DNA from: Opitutaceae bacterium BACL24 MAG-120322-bin51
Lineage (GTDB): Bacteria; Verrucomicrobiota; Verrucomicrobiia; Opitutales; Coraliomargaritaceae
Assembly: GCA_905182465.1 (NCBI GenBank)
Contig: CAJJBI010000003.1
Coordinates: 1 to 64,000, forward strand
DNA length: 64,000 bases
Direction: 5' to 3'
The notes below the pieces were generated by a model. It saw only the letters and a program-made list of their open reading frames with translations. It was not told the origin of the DNA and ran no database searches. Every line of letters begins with the position of its first letter. The first letter of the stretch is position 1. Of this stretch, positions 1 to 11,108 are shown in pieces. The position numbers and the translations under genes are program-made.

Positions 1-228
1 CCTGTCTTGCTGATTGGATTAGTCGTCTGGTTGATTATTTTTTATACGAAAAAAGTCGTGGCATTGGCCTCAATTTTTTTCGCTGTCAGCTTGCCGATGT
101 CGGCCTACTTTATTTACGGCACAGAAGATCCTCGATTCTATTTGGGTGTCGTTCTCGCATTGTTCATCGTTGTCCGCCACCGCTCTAACATCATTCGTAT
201 GTTTTCGGGCAAGGAGAATAAGTTTTGA
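1..228 (+). CDS. plsY: Glycerol-3-phosphate acyltransferase PlsY, C-terminal end (partial)
   Basis: This is the last 75 or so codons of a gene that begins before the window; reading frame 1 is open from base 1 to the TGA at 226-228. The fragment holds two hydrophobic membrane segments and ends in VRHRSNIIRMFSGKENKF, which matches the usual PlsY C-terminus (arginine/histidine-rich cytosolic stretch, then G-x-E-x-KF). PlsY is an inner-membrane enzyme that transfers an acyl group from acyl-phosphate to glycerol-3-phosphate, the first committed step of phospholipid synthesis. The catalytic motifs lie outside the window, so the call rests on the C-terminus alone. Confidence 0.72.
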   Translation, partial: PVLLIGLVVWLIIFYTKKVVALASIFFAVSLPMSAYFIYGTEDPRFYLGVVLALFIVVRHRSNIIRMFSGKENKF

Positions 229-424
229 GAGCGATCTTACTGATACGTACAAGGCCTAGTAACTAGCACTTTCGAATTAGTTTACTTATGACTTTTTTTT
301 GAAAACAGGCATCGGATATTAGTTCAAGGTTTCTAACTCATCTTTTAATCCTGATTTAATTTTCCTTTCAAGCTCACGACAGCCAAGTACCTTTGCTTCA
401 GCGTGAGTCATCTATTTAAGGGAA

Positions 425-458
425 CAAAAAAGCCATTCGGACTTCCCGAATGGCTTTT
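425..458 (-). terminator. Intrinsic terminator of typA
   Basis: A perfect 13-bp stem (428-440 with 446-458) closes a five-base loop (441-445). Read on the minus strand it ends in a run of T. It lies 24 bases beyond the typA stop codon. Because the other arm also ends in TTTT, it may work in both directions and also end leftward-facing plsY-side transcription. Confidence 0.85.
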
Positions 459-481
459 GATTTAAATTCATTTGAAGAACT

Positions 482-2317
482 TTACGCCTTCGCAGCTTTG
501 GCTGCTTTGCGGCGCTTGTTTTCGTCAAGTTCGCGTTTGCGCATCCGCAGGAACTGCGGGGTGACTTCGACTAGTTCGTCGGGGCCGATGTATTCGATTG
601 CGCGCTCGAGTGAGAACTTGACTGGGGGGGAGAGTTGGATGCTCTTATCGGTGCCGGAGGAACGCATGTTGTCGAGCTGCTTGGCTTTGGCAGGATTGAC
701 GGGCATATCCTCAGTTCGAGGATTTTCGCCGACGATCATACCTGCGTAAACTTCTTCACTGGGGCCGATGAAGAGCTTGCCACGGCTCTGTATCATTTCC
801 AGCGCGTATGGCATTGACTTGCCCTGTTCCATGCTCACGAGCGTGCCAGTGAGACGAGTCACGATTTCACCACAATGTGGGCGATATTCTAAGAAGGAGT
901 GACTCATCACGCCGTGGCCAGATGTCATAGTAACGAGGTCACTTTCGAAGCCGATTAGGCCACGGGTCGGCACTTCAGCTTCGACGGTGACGCCAGAGTT
1001 ATGGTGCTCCATGTTGGTGACTTTACCTTTACGCTTGGCGAGATTTTCCATCACGCTGCCGAGTTGTTCCTCCGGGACTTCAACCCAAACTTGTTCGAAG
1101 GGCTCGCAGCGAGCACCGTCGATTTCCTTGTAGAGAACGGTCGGGCGGGAGACGAGAAGTTCGAAGCCTTCGCGGCGCATCGTTTCTACGAGCACGGCGA
1201 TCTGCATGGCACCGCGTGCGTTGACTAGGAAGCGTGTGCCGTCGTCGGTATCCTCGATGCTGATGGAGATGTTGGATTGCGTCTCGCGGATGAGGCGCTC
1301 ACGGATTTGGCGAGAGGTGACTTTCTTGCCATCTTTACCGCCAAGTGGGCCGTTGTTGACAGAAAACTCCATCTGCACGGTCGCGGGGTCGATTTCGACG
1401 AAGGGGAGGGCTTCCGCTTCCTTTGAGGCGGCGAGGGTATCACCAATGTCGACATCGTCAAAGCCAGCGAGGCCAACGATATCACCAGCGACTGCACTGG
1501 TTACGTCGTCGGTATCACCCGCACCTGAAAAGCTTTTCATCTTGGTAACCTTAACGCGGTCAATCTTGCCGCTTTTACGGTGTGTGAAAATAGTCTGCCC
1601 GATTTTCACTTCGCCAGAAAGGACTCGCCCAATGGCCATACGCCCTACGTAGTCATCCCAGTCGATGTTACTGGCTAGCATGCGGAATTCGCCTTCTTCG
1701 ATCACTGGTGCTGGGATACGGGAGACAATCGTCTCGAAAAGATCCTGCATGTTTTCGCGAGGACCGTCGACTTCGAGGTCAGCGAAACCCATCTTTGCTG
1801 AGGCATAGAGGAATGGGGCGTTGAATTGATCTTCATCGGCGTCGAGGTCGAGGAAGAGTTCGAGCACCTTGTCGTGGACCCATTCTGGGCGAGAAGTGTC
1901 ACGGTCAACTTTGTTAACTACGCAAATAGTCTTAAGCCCTTGGTCGAGTGCTTTGCGAAGCACCCATCGAGTCTGTGCTTGTGGGCCACCGACGGCATCA
2001 GTGAGCAGCAGCACACCATCGACCATCTTCATGACTCGCTCCACCTCGGCACCAAAGTCGGCGTGACCTGGTGTGTCGACGATGTTAATGGTGTATTCTT
2101 CACCATCCTTTGGGTTGACCCACTTAACCGCCAAGTTCTTAGCCTTAATAGTAATGCCTTTTTCACGTTCGAGATCCATCGAGTCCATCGCGCGCTCTTG
2201 CACTTTTTGGTTTTCACGGTAAGTACCACTTTGCTGGAGCAGACAGTCCACCAGAGTGGTCTTGCCGTGGTCAACGTGGGCGATGATAGCGATATTGCGG
2301 ATGTTTTTGGCGTTCAT
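482..2317 (-). CDS. typA: Ribosome-associated GTPase TypA/BipA
   Basis: Translational GTPase of the EF-G-like group that binds ribosomes and helps 50S assembly and stress or cold adaptation. The 611-residue product starts at MNAKNIRNIAIIAHVDHGKTT. The P-loop AHVDHGKT is at about residues 13-20, followed by the switch segment with EREKGITI, DTPGHADF and NKVDRD. Domain II, the EF-G III/V-like domains and the TypA-specific C-terminal domain follow, giving the usual family length of about 610. The frame is open 21 codons further upstream, but that extension (MPPPNLPRR...) overlaps a terminator hairpin and has no family counterpart, so the ATG at 2315-2317 is chosen. No Shine-Dalgarno motif precedes it. 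It lies downstream of ligA on the same strand. Confidence 0.96.
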   Translation of the reverse strand: MNAKNIRNIAIIAHVDHGKTTLVDCLLQQSGTYRENQKVQERAMDSMDLEREKGITIKAKNLAVKWVNPKDGEEYTINIVDTPGHADFGAEVERVMKMVDGVLLLTDAVGGPQAQTRWVLRKALDQGLKTICVVNKVDRDTSRPEWVHDKVLELFLDLDADEDQFNAPFLYASAKMGFADLEVDGPRENMQDLFETIVSRIPAPVIEEGEFRMLASNIDWDDYVGRMAIGRVLSGEVKIGQTIFTHRKSGKIDRVKVTKMKSFSGAGDTDDVTSAVAGDIVGLAGFDDVDIGDTLAASKEAEALPFVEIDPATVQMEFSVNNGPLGGKDGKKVTSRQIRERLIRETQSNISISIEDTDDGTRFLVNARGAMQIAVLVETMRREGFELLVSRPTVLYKEIDGARCEPFEQVWVEVPEEQLGSVMENLAKRKGKVTNMEHHNSGVTVEAEVPTRGLIGFESDLVTMTSGHGVMSHSFLEYRPHCGEIVTRLTGTLVSMEQGKSMPYALEMIQSRGKLFIGPSEEVYAGMIVGENPRTEDMPVNPAKAKQLDNMRSSGTDKSIQLSPPVKFSLERAIEYIGPDELVEVTPQFLRMRKRELDENKRRKAAKAAKA

Positions 2318-2337
2318 AGAAAGGAAGCTAGCTCCAG

Positions 2338-2375
2338 TTAAAAAATAGAAAACCCGCCGAGGTAGATTCGGCGGG
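2338..2375 (-). terminator. Terminator-like hairpin between ligA and typA
   Basis: An 8-bp GC-rich stem (2353-2360 with 2368-2375) is followed, on the minus strand, by TTTTCTATTTTTT. This is a standard intrinsic terminator shape and would end ligA transcripts. The T-tract finishes only about 20 bases before the typA start codon, so typA needs either a promoter overlapping the hairpin with a very short leader, or read-through. Confidence 0.7.
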
Positions 2376-2550
2376 GGCATTGAAGGGCGGGATAGATGTC
2401 AGCCTAGCCTCCGAAGTCAATGGAAATAGAATGAGGAGCTTCCCGCGCTCAGAAATACCTATTTGCTTAGAAAGGCAGGATGGGGGAACGATGTAGCTAG
2501 CGATAGAGCCTCCTCATTAATCTTAAGCGAGGTCTAGAATCTCCCCATTC

Positions 2551-4543
<1,993 letters not shown>

Positions 4544-4844
4544 ACTAAACTAGTGAAACCGCGAATGGGCGCGTGTAAAGCGGCGAAGCGTTGGAGTTTT
4601 ATTTTAGGCGACCCTAAAGGTTTGATTAGAACGCCCGAAGGCGGGGTAAAGATTCATTTTTGGAAATCCTTAGGTTCAGTTGTACAGGACGAAGAGTGGA
4701 ACCTTCTTGTAGAAGGCCTCATTCTGAGCATGCCCGAATAATTCGTCTCCAGCCAAATTACGCCCGCATCTACACGGATCTCCTATAAAAGTGATTCTGG
4801 CTTGCGAAAGGTCATCAAGAGTGACACATTTTTAGAAATAATAT
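4544..4844. other. Intergenic region between divergent ligA and the 4845 gene
   Basis: About 300 bases that should hold the promoters of two divergent genes. I see no convincing -35/-10 pair, hairpin or conserved gene here. A 70-codon forward frame at 4529-4741 overlaps the ligA start and has no recognisable features, so I do not call it a gene. Confidence 0.5.
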
Positions 4845-5792
4845 ATGTCAGAGTCTTCTTCTAAACCTTCACCTATGGCTACTTGGTTTTCGCTTGCCTC
4901 GCTTAGCGTAGTCTTTGTTGGTGCTTATTTTGTTCTGCGTGCACTGCCTGATGTGGAATGTGGCTTATTGCACTACATCGAAATCGTAAATGCGGATGGG
5001 GAGATTGAACTCTGTGCGACGAACCATGCCGGCTTTCTGGACCTTTCGCGGCTTGAGTATCCAATTAAAGCAAAGTTGAGCTCTGAAAGTGCGATCGCGC
5101 AAGGCGTGTCTTCGCGTGTGCGACTCGACCTAAAGACTTCCGGTGGGATGTCGATCGCGCCTCACGAGTTGGCGGTGACGCATACGGAGAAAATGCACGT
5201 CATGGTAATCGATCCCTCGCTTGAGGACTACCACCACGTTCACCCCGAAGCAGCGGGGCTGGACGGGCAGTATTTTTTCGATTTCACGCCAGCGCTGGCG
5301 GGTAGCTACAAGGTTTTTACCGAGATCGTGCCCCTCCGCAGTCGTCGACAAGCGATCGCGCTCTCGGAGCTTGAAGTGCCAGGACGATCGGGCACGCCTA
5401 AGTTTGAGCGCTCCACCGTGAGCTTGATCGACGGTATTCGTTTTGAATTGCTCACGTTGCCCGAAGTGCTGGAGACGGGGCGCGACTATCGCCTCCAACT
5501 CTGCATGAGAGATCCTGTAGGCAATGCAATCGATCTCGAAACCGTGATGGGTGCAAAGGGGCACATGGTTGCCTTCGACTCGGTTGGCATGGGCTTCGCC
5601 CATATGCATCCAGTCGGCAGTGTGGCCTCCGTACGAACGGCAGGTCTGGGCGGTGGCGGTGGTTTTGATTCTGGTGACCAGGATTTAGCCTTCATGTTTA
5701 ATGTGCCCAACCCAGGCTGGTATCGCCTTTTCGCTCAGATTCAAGTCAAAGGCAAAGCGGTATTTGGGCGATTTGATCTAAGAGTAGAATAA
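4845..5792 (+). CDS. Membrane-anchored protein with duplicated Met/His motif
   Basis: Not assigned to a named function. The 315-residue product has an N-terminal membrane anchor (about residues 13-33) and an exported remainder. Two similar modules are visible. The first carries MHVMVIDPSLEDYHHVHPE (117-135), followed by a beta-rich stretch ending in AGSYKVFTE. The second carries HMVAFDSVGMGFAHMHP (240-256), followed by FNVPNPGWYRLFAQIQ. The pattern H-x-M-hydrophobic-x(8)-H-x-HP followed by a G-x-Y-x-LF strand is seen in exported proteins that databases often call heavy-metal-binding, probably without direct proof. The Met/His pairs would suit copper, but that is inference. A glycine-rich loop (AGLGGGGGFDSG) precedes the last strand. 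The stop is 4 bases before the next gene, suggesting cotranscription. Confidence 0.7.
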   Translation: MSESSSKPSPMATWFSLASLSVVFVGAYFVLRALPDVECGLLHYIEIVNADGEIELCATNHAGFLDLSRLEYPIKAKLSSESAIAQGVSSRVRLDLKTSGGMSIAPHELAVTHTEKMHVMVIDPSLEDYHHVHPEAAGLDGQYFFDFTPALAGSYKVFTEIVPLRSRRQAIALSELEVPGRSGTPKFERSTVSLIDGIRFELLTLPEVLETGRDYRLQLCMRDPVGNAIDLETVMGAKGHMVAFDSVGMGFAHMHPVGSVASVRTAGLGGGGGFDSGDQDLAFMFNVPNPGWYRLFAQIQVKGKAVFGRFDLRVE

Positions 5793-5796
5793 AGAT

Positions 5797-6318
5797 ATGG
5801 AAGATTTCGAAACCTTTAAAGCCTCACGTCTGAAGATTGATCCTAGTTCACGTGAAATGACGGATCACCAATGGAAACAATCTTACGCTGCTAACCGAAG
5901 TGCGCGTGAGAGGGTGGGCATTAGTTCAGACTCAGAGGGGAAGGGCAATAAGCGCCGGAAATCGAATTCGGCGAATTCATCCGATGATGAGAGTTTGATC
6001 AGGGGTTCGCAACGGCCAAGCACAGTTTCCGGTCCAAGCAATCTTCGCCAAGTCGTGCGTCAGCAATCTGCCTATGCCGATCTGCGTCTAATGATTGACA
6101 TACTAGCATGGGTCGCGATTGCATTTTTCTTAATGATTGCGGTAATCTCGATGTTTTTCTACACCTCCGCGCCTGTCGCGATCATTTCCCTACTTTGGGC
6201 GGGGGTGCAAATTATCGGAGTAGTAGTCGCTCGTCTGCTAGTGCATGTAGTGGTTGATATCCCTGACATAGCGCTTCATCGCTCATTGCTAAAAAATCTA
6301 CCGCAAAGCCTGTCATAA
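5797..6318 (+). CDS. Hypothetical membrane protein
   Basis: Unrecognised 173-residue protein. The first 95 residues are charged and Ser/Asn-rich (KGNKRRKSNSANSSDDES), look disordered and contain no cysteine. Two long hydrophobic helices follow at about residues 104-128 and 130-155, then a short basic tail. This layout fits a small inner-membrane protein with a long cytoplasmic N-terminal segment. It begins 4 bases after the stop of the exported Met/His protein, so the two are probably expressed together. No motif points to a function. Confidence 0.6.
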   Translation: MEDFETFKASRLKIDPSSREMTDHQWKQSYAANRSARERVGISSDSEGKGNKRRKSNSANSSDDESLIRGSQRPSTVSGPSNLRQVVRQQSAYADLRLMIDILAWVAIAFFLMIAVISMFFYTSAPVAIISLLWAGVQIIGVVVARLLVHVVVDIPDIALHRSLLKNLPQSLS

Positions 6319-6378
6319 CTGAAAGCCGGTGTGTTGTTTATGTTTTGCTACGTGTCGGTCGAGCGCACTTTTTATCAC

Positions 6379-7227
6379 CTACCTAGAGTAGCCGATGAGC
6401 TCAATTTTTAGCTTCGCGGCTTTTTCCAATAGCATCAGCTTATCAAGCATGATCACACGGCCGACTTCGAGTGCGGCGGTTTGAATGCCTGAGTCCAGCA
6501 TTACTTCGAGGGTGCGCTCGCCAAAGACTGGCACATCAAAACGGTAGTCTTGCTTACGCTTGACGGTCTTAACGAAAATAAGGCCATCAGTCTTAAAGCT
6601 GCCCGCTCGGATAAGCATTGGGTCGGTGCCCTCGTAGGCTTCGACTGCTAGGACAGTGCCTTTACGAACAACTGCGCCTTGGCCGATGTCTAGCTCGGTG
6701 ATGCCTTTGGCGACTTGAATGCCGTGTTCGATGAACTCTTCTGGTGCTTTAATCTCACCTAAGGTCATTAAGCCTTTGCTGGCGAGCTGATCGTCAAGAA
6801 AGCAGCGTGCATCGAGCATTTGAATATTGATGGCTTCGATTTCTGTGGCGATGGCACCAAAAATGGTTTCGGCATTTTTGATCTTTAGGTTATTGAGAAT
6901 GGCGAGCGCTTTTAGGTCAGGATGCAGGCCGTGAAAGAGTCGCTTAGGGGAGATTTGGCCAGCCATCACCGCGTATTTACAGCCCAACTTTTTGAGCGAT
7001 TTGAGTAACTTACCTAGTTGGCCGACTTTGACCTGCAGGTGATCGTTGTTAGGTGTCGAATCGATAAGGCTCTGCTCTGTTTCGCCGAGAAAGGAAATAA
7101 GACGCAGGGGTATGCCCGCCGCACGGATACGCTCAGCCATCAAGATCGGGTAGAGGCCTTTGCCCGCGATTAAACCGATGGGCTGGGAATCGAAGTCGTC
7201 GGGCAGAAATTTGGATGTTGGGTGCAT
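6379..7227 (-). CDS. lpxI: UDP-2,3-diacylglucosamine pyrophosphatase LpxI
   Basis: Cleaves UDP-2,3-diacylglucosamine to lipid X and UMP in lipid A synthesis; LpxI replaces LpxH in many bacteria. The 282-residue product shows the family pattern: an N-terminal nucleotide-binding-like start (IGLIAGKGLYPILMAERIRAAG), a central VMAGQISPKRLF segment, and a C-terminal catalytic domain with GQGAVVRKGTVLAVEAYEGTD and RAGSFKTDG. An open extension of 42 codons upstream has no family match, so the ATG at 7225-7227 is chosen. No Shine-Dalgarno motif precedes it. Its presence supports a Gram-negative envelope with lipid A. Confidence 0.9.
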   Translation of the reverse strand: MHPTSKFLPDDFDSQPIGLIAGKGLYPILMAERIRAAGIPLRLISFLGETEQSLIDSTPNNDHLQVKVGQLGKLLKSLKKLGCKYAVMAGQISPKRLFHGLHPDLKALAILNNLKIKNAETIFGAIATEIEAINIQMLDARCFLDDQLASKGLMTLGEIKAPEEFIEHGIQVAKGITELDIGQGAVVRKGTVLAVEAYEGTDPMLIRAGSFKTDGLIFVKTVKRKQDYRFDVPVFGERTLEVMLDSGIQTAALEVGRVIMLDKLMLLEKAAKLKIELIGYSR

Positions 7228-7400
7228 TTTATTTGTGAAGTGGATGTCGTGGCTGGTGCAGGCTTCATGTTTTGTGAATCGTAGTGGACGCACGGAGCGT
7301 TTCTGTGTCTCGAAAGTGCTTATAGTAATTGCCCGGTGAATTCCTAGTTCCAAGACAGCATGGCTTCCCGAATGAATGATGGCATTGTTTTCTGGAAAAA

Positions 7401-8178
7401 TTATTCTTCGAATTGATAAGGACGAAGGTCAGGTTGTTGAAAATATTGTGGTCTGACAATAAGAACTGGTTCGGGCGGCAGCTTGGTCGAGTCGTTTGCC
7501 TGAAAGGTGACGCGCTTGCTGGCATGCTGCGCGGCTTGGCAGAAGCGGACTTGTTCTATTTCGAGCGACTCCACAGTTGAGACCTCGGCTACCTTTTGGC
7601 GCTCCATGCTTTGATCACTAATGCGTATACCCTTAGGCGCTGAGACGAACTCGCGTGATTCACTGTCAGGGTAGTAATAGGTTAAATTACCCTCGTAGGC
7701 TGTGATGTGCAGGCCAGTTGCTTCTAGGCTGATCAGACAGGTTCCTTTGTGCAGACGCAGTTCACCTTTTGGTAGTTGAACACGCAGGTCGGAGAGCGGA
7801 GAGAGCCGATTGCTGGCGACAGCAATCTGCCCATCTATCAAGCGTAGTTTTAAATTAGATTCAGATGCTTCGAGGCCGAGGGCTTGATCTTCTTTGTCGA
7901 AAGGGCGCTGAGTGTAATCAACGCATTGCACGACGCTTTCCTCGTTGAGAGCGACAGCGATACCATTTGAAAAAGTTAGGAAAATACGAGCATCCTTTAT
8001 TGTGGATAGAGTAAGACCTGCCGGGTGTAGGATTTCGTGCGAAGCACAGAAACTGGTTCGCCAGATGCGTCGATCGCAGAGACGGAGCCGCTTCGACTCG
8101 TGACGATAGCACTACCTCCGATCATTGTTTGAGCTTGGAGCGGGGAGAAGATAAACAAAGCGGCAACAGTAGGCGCAT
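7401..8178 (-). pseudogene. FecR-like exported protein, broken by two frameshifts
   Basis: The last 177 codons (7401-7931) are intact, but the 5' part is split over two other frames. Restoring one base near 8165 and one near 8039 gives a continuous product. It starts MRLLVAALFIFSPLQAQT (a good signal peptide), continues AIVTSRSGSVSAIDASGE, then shifts into HEILHPAGLTLSTIKDARIF, and then LTFSNGIAVALNEES, joining the intact part. This layout (signal peptide, then a beta-rich domain with FSNG and a PFDKED segment) resembles the FecR-domain exported proteins common in Opitutae. Function is unknown; FecR domains are often periplasmic. It follows leuS on the same strand. Either the gene is decayed or the sequence has local errors. 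Confidence 0.6.
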
Positions 8179-8420
8179 GTGCGATGTAGGTGCTTTACTT
8201 GTGAAGTCGGTCGAGCATGAGCTGAGTTGCGGTGGTCTTCAAAACTGTAGCTACCTAGGGCAGAGAATCGCGATAGGGCACGGATACGGTTTATGCTATT
8301 GCTGTCGGAGTTTGAACATGCCCCTGAACTATGGAGGACCGACAAGCAGGTTCCCGCCTGATCGTTCGGGCTGTTCACAGGGAAGCGGCAGCACGAGAAT
8401 CCATTTGATGTTACATTCAT
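8179..8420 (-). other. Gap between leuS and the FecR-like gene, no intact gene
   Basis: No frame here is convincing. Immediately after the leuS stop there is an ATG, and a stretch KWILVLPLP in one frame resembles the start of a lipoprotein or signal peptide, but stops and frame changes follow at once. Given the indels on both sides, this could be the remains or a garbled copy of a small exported protein gene. A 102-codon frame covering 8112-8420 has odd Cys/Ser-rich composition and crosses into the FecR-like gene, so it is not called. Confidence 0.35.
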
Positions 8421-10983
8421 TTATATCGCTACGATATTAACAATCTTACCCGGCACATAGATCTCCTTTTTGATCTCTTTTCCTTCGATGAAGCTCTGCA
8501 CACGTTCGTTAGATTTGGCTGCGGTAATGGCAGCGTCTTTAGAGGCGTCGGCAGCCATCTGGGCGTCACCACGATACTTGCCGTTGACTTGGAAAATAAT
8601 CTTCACGCTGTTTACGACCAGTTGGCGCTCATCGTGTTCCGGCCAACCAGCCTCGGCGATGCTGCCATTGTGGCCGAGGCTCTGCCAAAGTTCCTCGCTG
8701 ATGTGTGGAGCTAGGGGAGCGACTAACTTGACTAATAGTTTCAACCGAATGCTTGGCGACTGATTCGCCTTGGGAGAGTTCTTTGACGCAAATCATCATT
8801 TGCGCGATCGCAGTGTTAAAGCCGAGTGCCGTATAGTCTTGCGTGACTTTTTTGATTGTCTGGTGCAGAACGCGAAGTTTTTTCTCTTCCTCGACATCGG
8901 CAGACATACGTGATTCATCGGTTGCGAGGCTCCAGACTCGACGGAGGAAACGGGCGATGCCCTCAATGCCTTTAGTGTTCCAAGGCTTCATCGCTTCGAG
9001 TGGTCCTAAGAACATAAGGTAGAGGCGTAGCGTATCGGCACCATAGCTCTCGATGATCGTCTCGGGATTGACCACGTTACCACTGCTTTTGGACATTTTC
9101 TCGCCGTCTTCACCTAAGATGATGCCTTGGTGGAAGAGCTTTTTAAATGGCTCGGGATCGCTGACTACACCGATATCGTAAAGAATATGATGCCAGAAGC
9201 GAGCGTAGAGCAGGTGAAGTACTGCGTGCTCAGCACCGCCGATATAGAGATCGGGTGTGCCCCAATATTTTTCCTTTTCGGGATCAATTAGCGATTCGGT
9301 GTTCTTCGGATCTACGTAGCGCAAATAATACCAACAGGAGCCTGCCCATTGCGGCATTGTATTTGTTTCGCGGATGCCTGGCAGCCAGCCTTCTTTGGCC
9401 TCTGTAGAGCTTGCGCCTGTCTTGGGGTCGATAAAGACTTTGAGCCAATCACCCGCTTTGGAGAGGGGACTTTGACCGTCGGGTGAGGGTGTGTAGCTCT
9501 CGACTGCAGGGAGTTCAAGCGGCAGCTCACTTTCCGGCAGTATGATGGCGAAGAGTAGCTCACCGTCTACTTCGCAGGTGACGGGGCGCTCGACGGATTT
9601 CAGTGAGTCGTCGACCTGAGCATAGTCGCTTTCGTTAAGCCAAATGACAGGGAAGGGCTCGCCCCAATAGCGTTGGCGTGAGAATAGCCAGTCACGCAGT
9701 TTGAAATTGATGGTAGCTTTGCCGCGGTTGTCGGCAGCGAGTTGCTCGACGACTGCGTTTTTAGCAGACTCTGAGTCTTTATTGCTTTGCTCGCCGGAGT
9801 TGATCAATTTGCCGGCGCCCGTATAGGCTTCGGCGAGGCTGCCTTCGGCGTCTTTTTTAGCAGAGCCGCCATCGTCGATTACTTGAATTATTTCGAGACC
9901 AAATTCTCTGGCAAATTCAAAGTCGCGCACGTCATGCGCGGGAACTGCCATGATCGCGCCAGTGCCATAGGTCATGAGCACATAGTCGGCCACCCAGATG
10001 GGGATTTCTTTGCCGTTGACTGGGTTGATTGCGGAGGCGCCAGTCCATACGCCAGTCTTTTCTTTGGCTAGTTCGGCGCGCTCTAGGTCGGACTTGCTTT
10101 TGGCTTTTTCCACGTATACGGCAACTTTGTGCTGTTGGTCGGCGCTAGCTATGGAAGCGAGTAACGGATGCTCAGGCGCGATCACCATATAGGTGGCGCC
10201 GTAAAGTGTATCGGGGCGAGTCGTGAAGACAGTTAGCTGAGCGTCATGCCCGGACAGATCAAAGGTGATTTCGGCACCTTCGGAGCGACCAATCCAGTTT
10301 TCCTGCAAGCGCTTGGTTGAGTCTGGCCAGTCGAGATCTTTGAGTCCGGCGATGAGGCGTTCGGCGTATTCGGTAATGCGCAGCACCCATTGGCGGATCG
10401 GGCGCCTTTCGACTGGGAAGCTACCACGCTCAGAGCGGGGACCTTCGGGGGTGTTGAGCACTTCTTCGTTGGCAAGGACGGTGCCGAGGTCGGGACAAAA
10501 CCAGACGGGTTTCTCATCCACATAGGCGAGACCCTTTTTGAAAAGTTGCATAAAGATCCACTGCGTCCACTTGAAGTAGCCAGGATCGGTTGTGTTTACC
10601 TCGCGGTTCCAGTCGTAAGCGAATCCGAGCTGGGTCAGCTGTTTGGTAAAGTTGGCGACGTTCTGCTTAGTAGTAATGGCGGGGTGGGTACCCGTTTTGA
10701 TCGCGTATTGCTCGGTAGGTAGGCCAAATGCATCCCATCCCATTGGGTGGAGCACGTTGTAACCTTGCGCCTTTTTAAAACGTTTGAGCGCATCGCTGGC
10801 GGTGTAGCCTTCTGGGTGCCCGATATGCAAACCCGCGCCCGAAGGGTAGGGAAACATATCTAGCACGTAGAAGGTTGGTTTATCTTCGAAGTCTTTGGCT
10901 TCGTAGGTGTGATTGTTGGCCCAGAATGCCTGCCACTTGGGCTCGATGCTGGAAAAGTTGTATTCTTTGGTCGTATTAGCCAT
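8421..10983 (-). CDS. leuS: Leucyl-tRNA synthetase, interrupted by a frameshift near its 3' end
   Basis: Charges tRNA-Leu with leucine. The class I signature HIGH is at residues 53-56 ([12 protein letters not shown]), the editing domain is in the middle, and KMSKS is at about residue 628 ([12 protein letters not shown]). The long frame 8629-10983 stays on family until [25 protein letters not shown]. The true C-terminus ([19 protein letters not shown] ... through [10 protein letters not shown]) continues in another frame, 8421-8744. The shift lies near 8735, where dropping one base of ACTATTAG on the coding strand restores [11 protein letters not shown]. The repaired length is about 854 residues, normal for the family. 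LeuS is indispensable, so a sequence error is more likely than gene loss. The start ATG at 10981-10983 has no Shine-Dalgarno motif. Confidence 0.9.
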
Positions 10984-11108
10984 TTCGAGAAAACGGCGGA
11001 TTTAGAAGCCTGCTTGGGTGCCCGTCAATGTCGGAAGGTTGATTTGCCAGAGTCAGCTTCATTCTTGATTTATACTTCTGGGCAAATAAGGATCAATATT
11101 TTACATCA

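Noticed and set aside
8112-8420. 102-codon reverse frame after leuS
   Set aside because: Cys- and Ser-rich product that crosses into the FecR-like gene's signal peptide in another frame; best explained as a by-product of local indels.
8179-8420. Possible remnant of an lptE-type lipoprotein gene after leuS
   Set aside because: The leuS-lptE order known from other phyla and a short KWILVLPLP stretch were tempting, but only 240 bases are present and no LptE-like sequence could be read.
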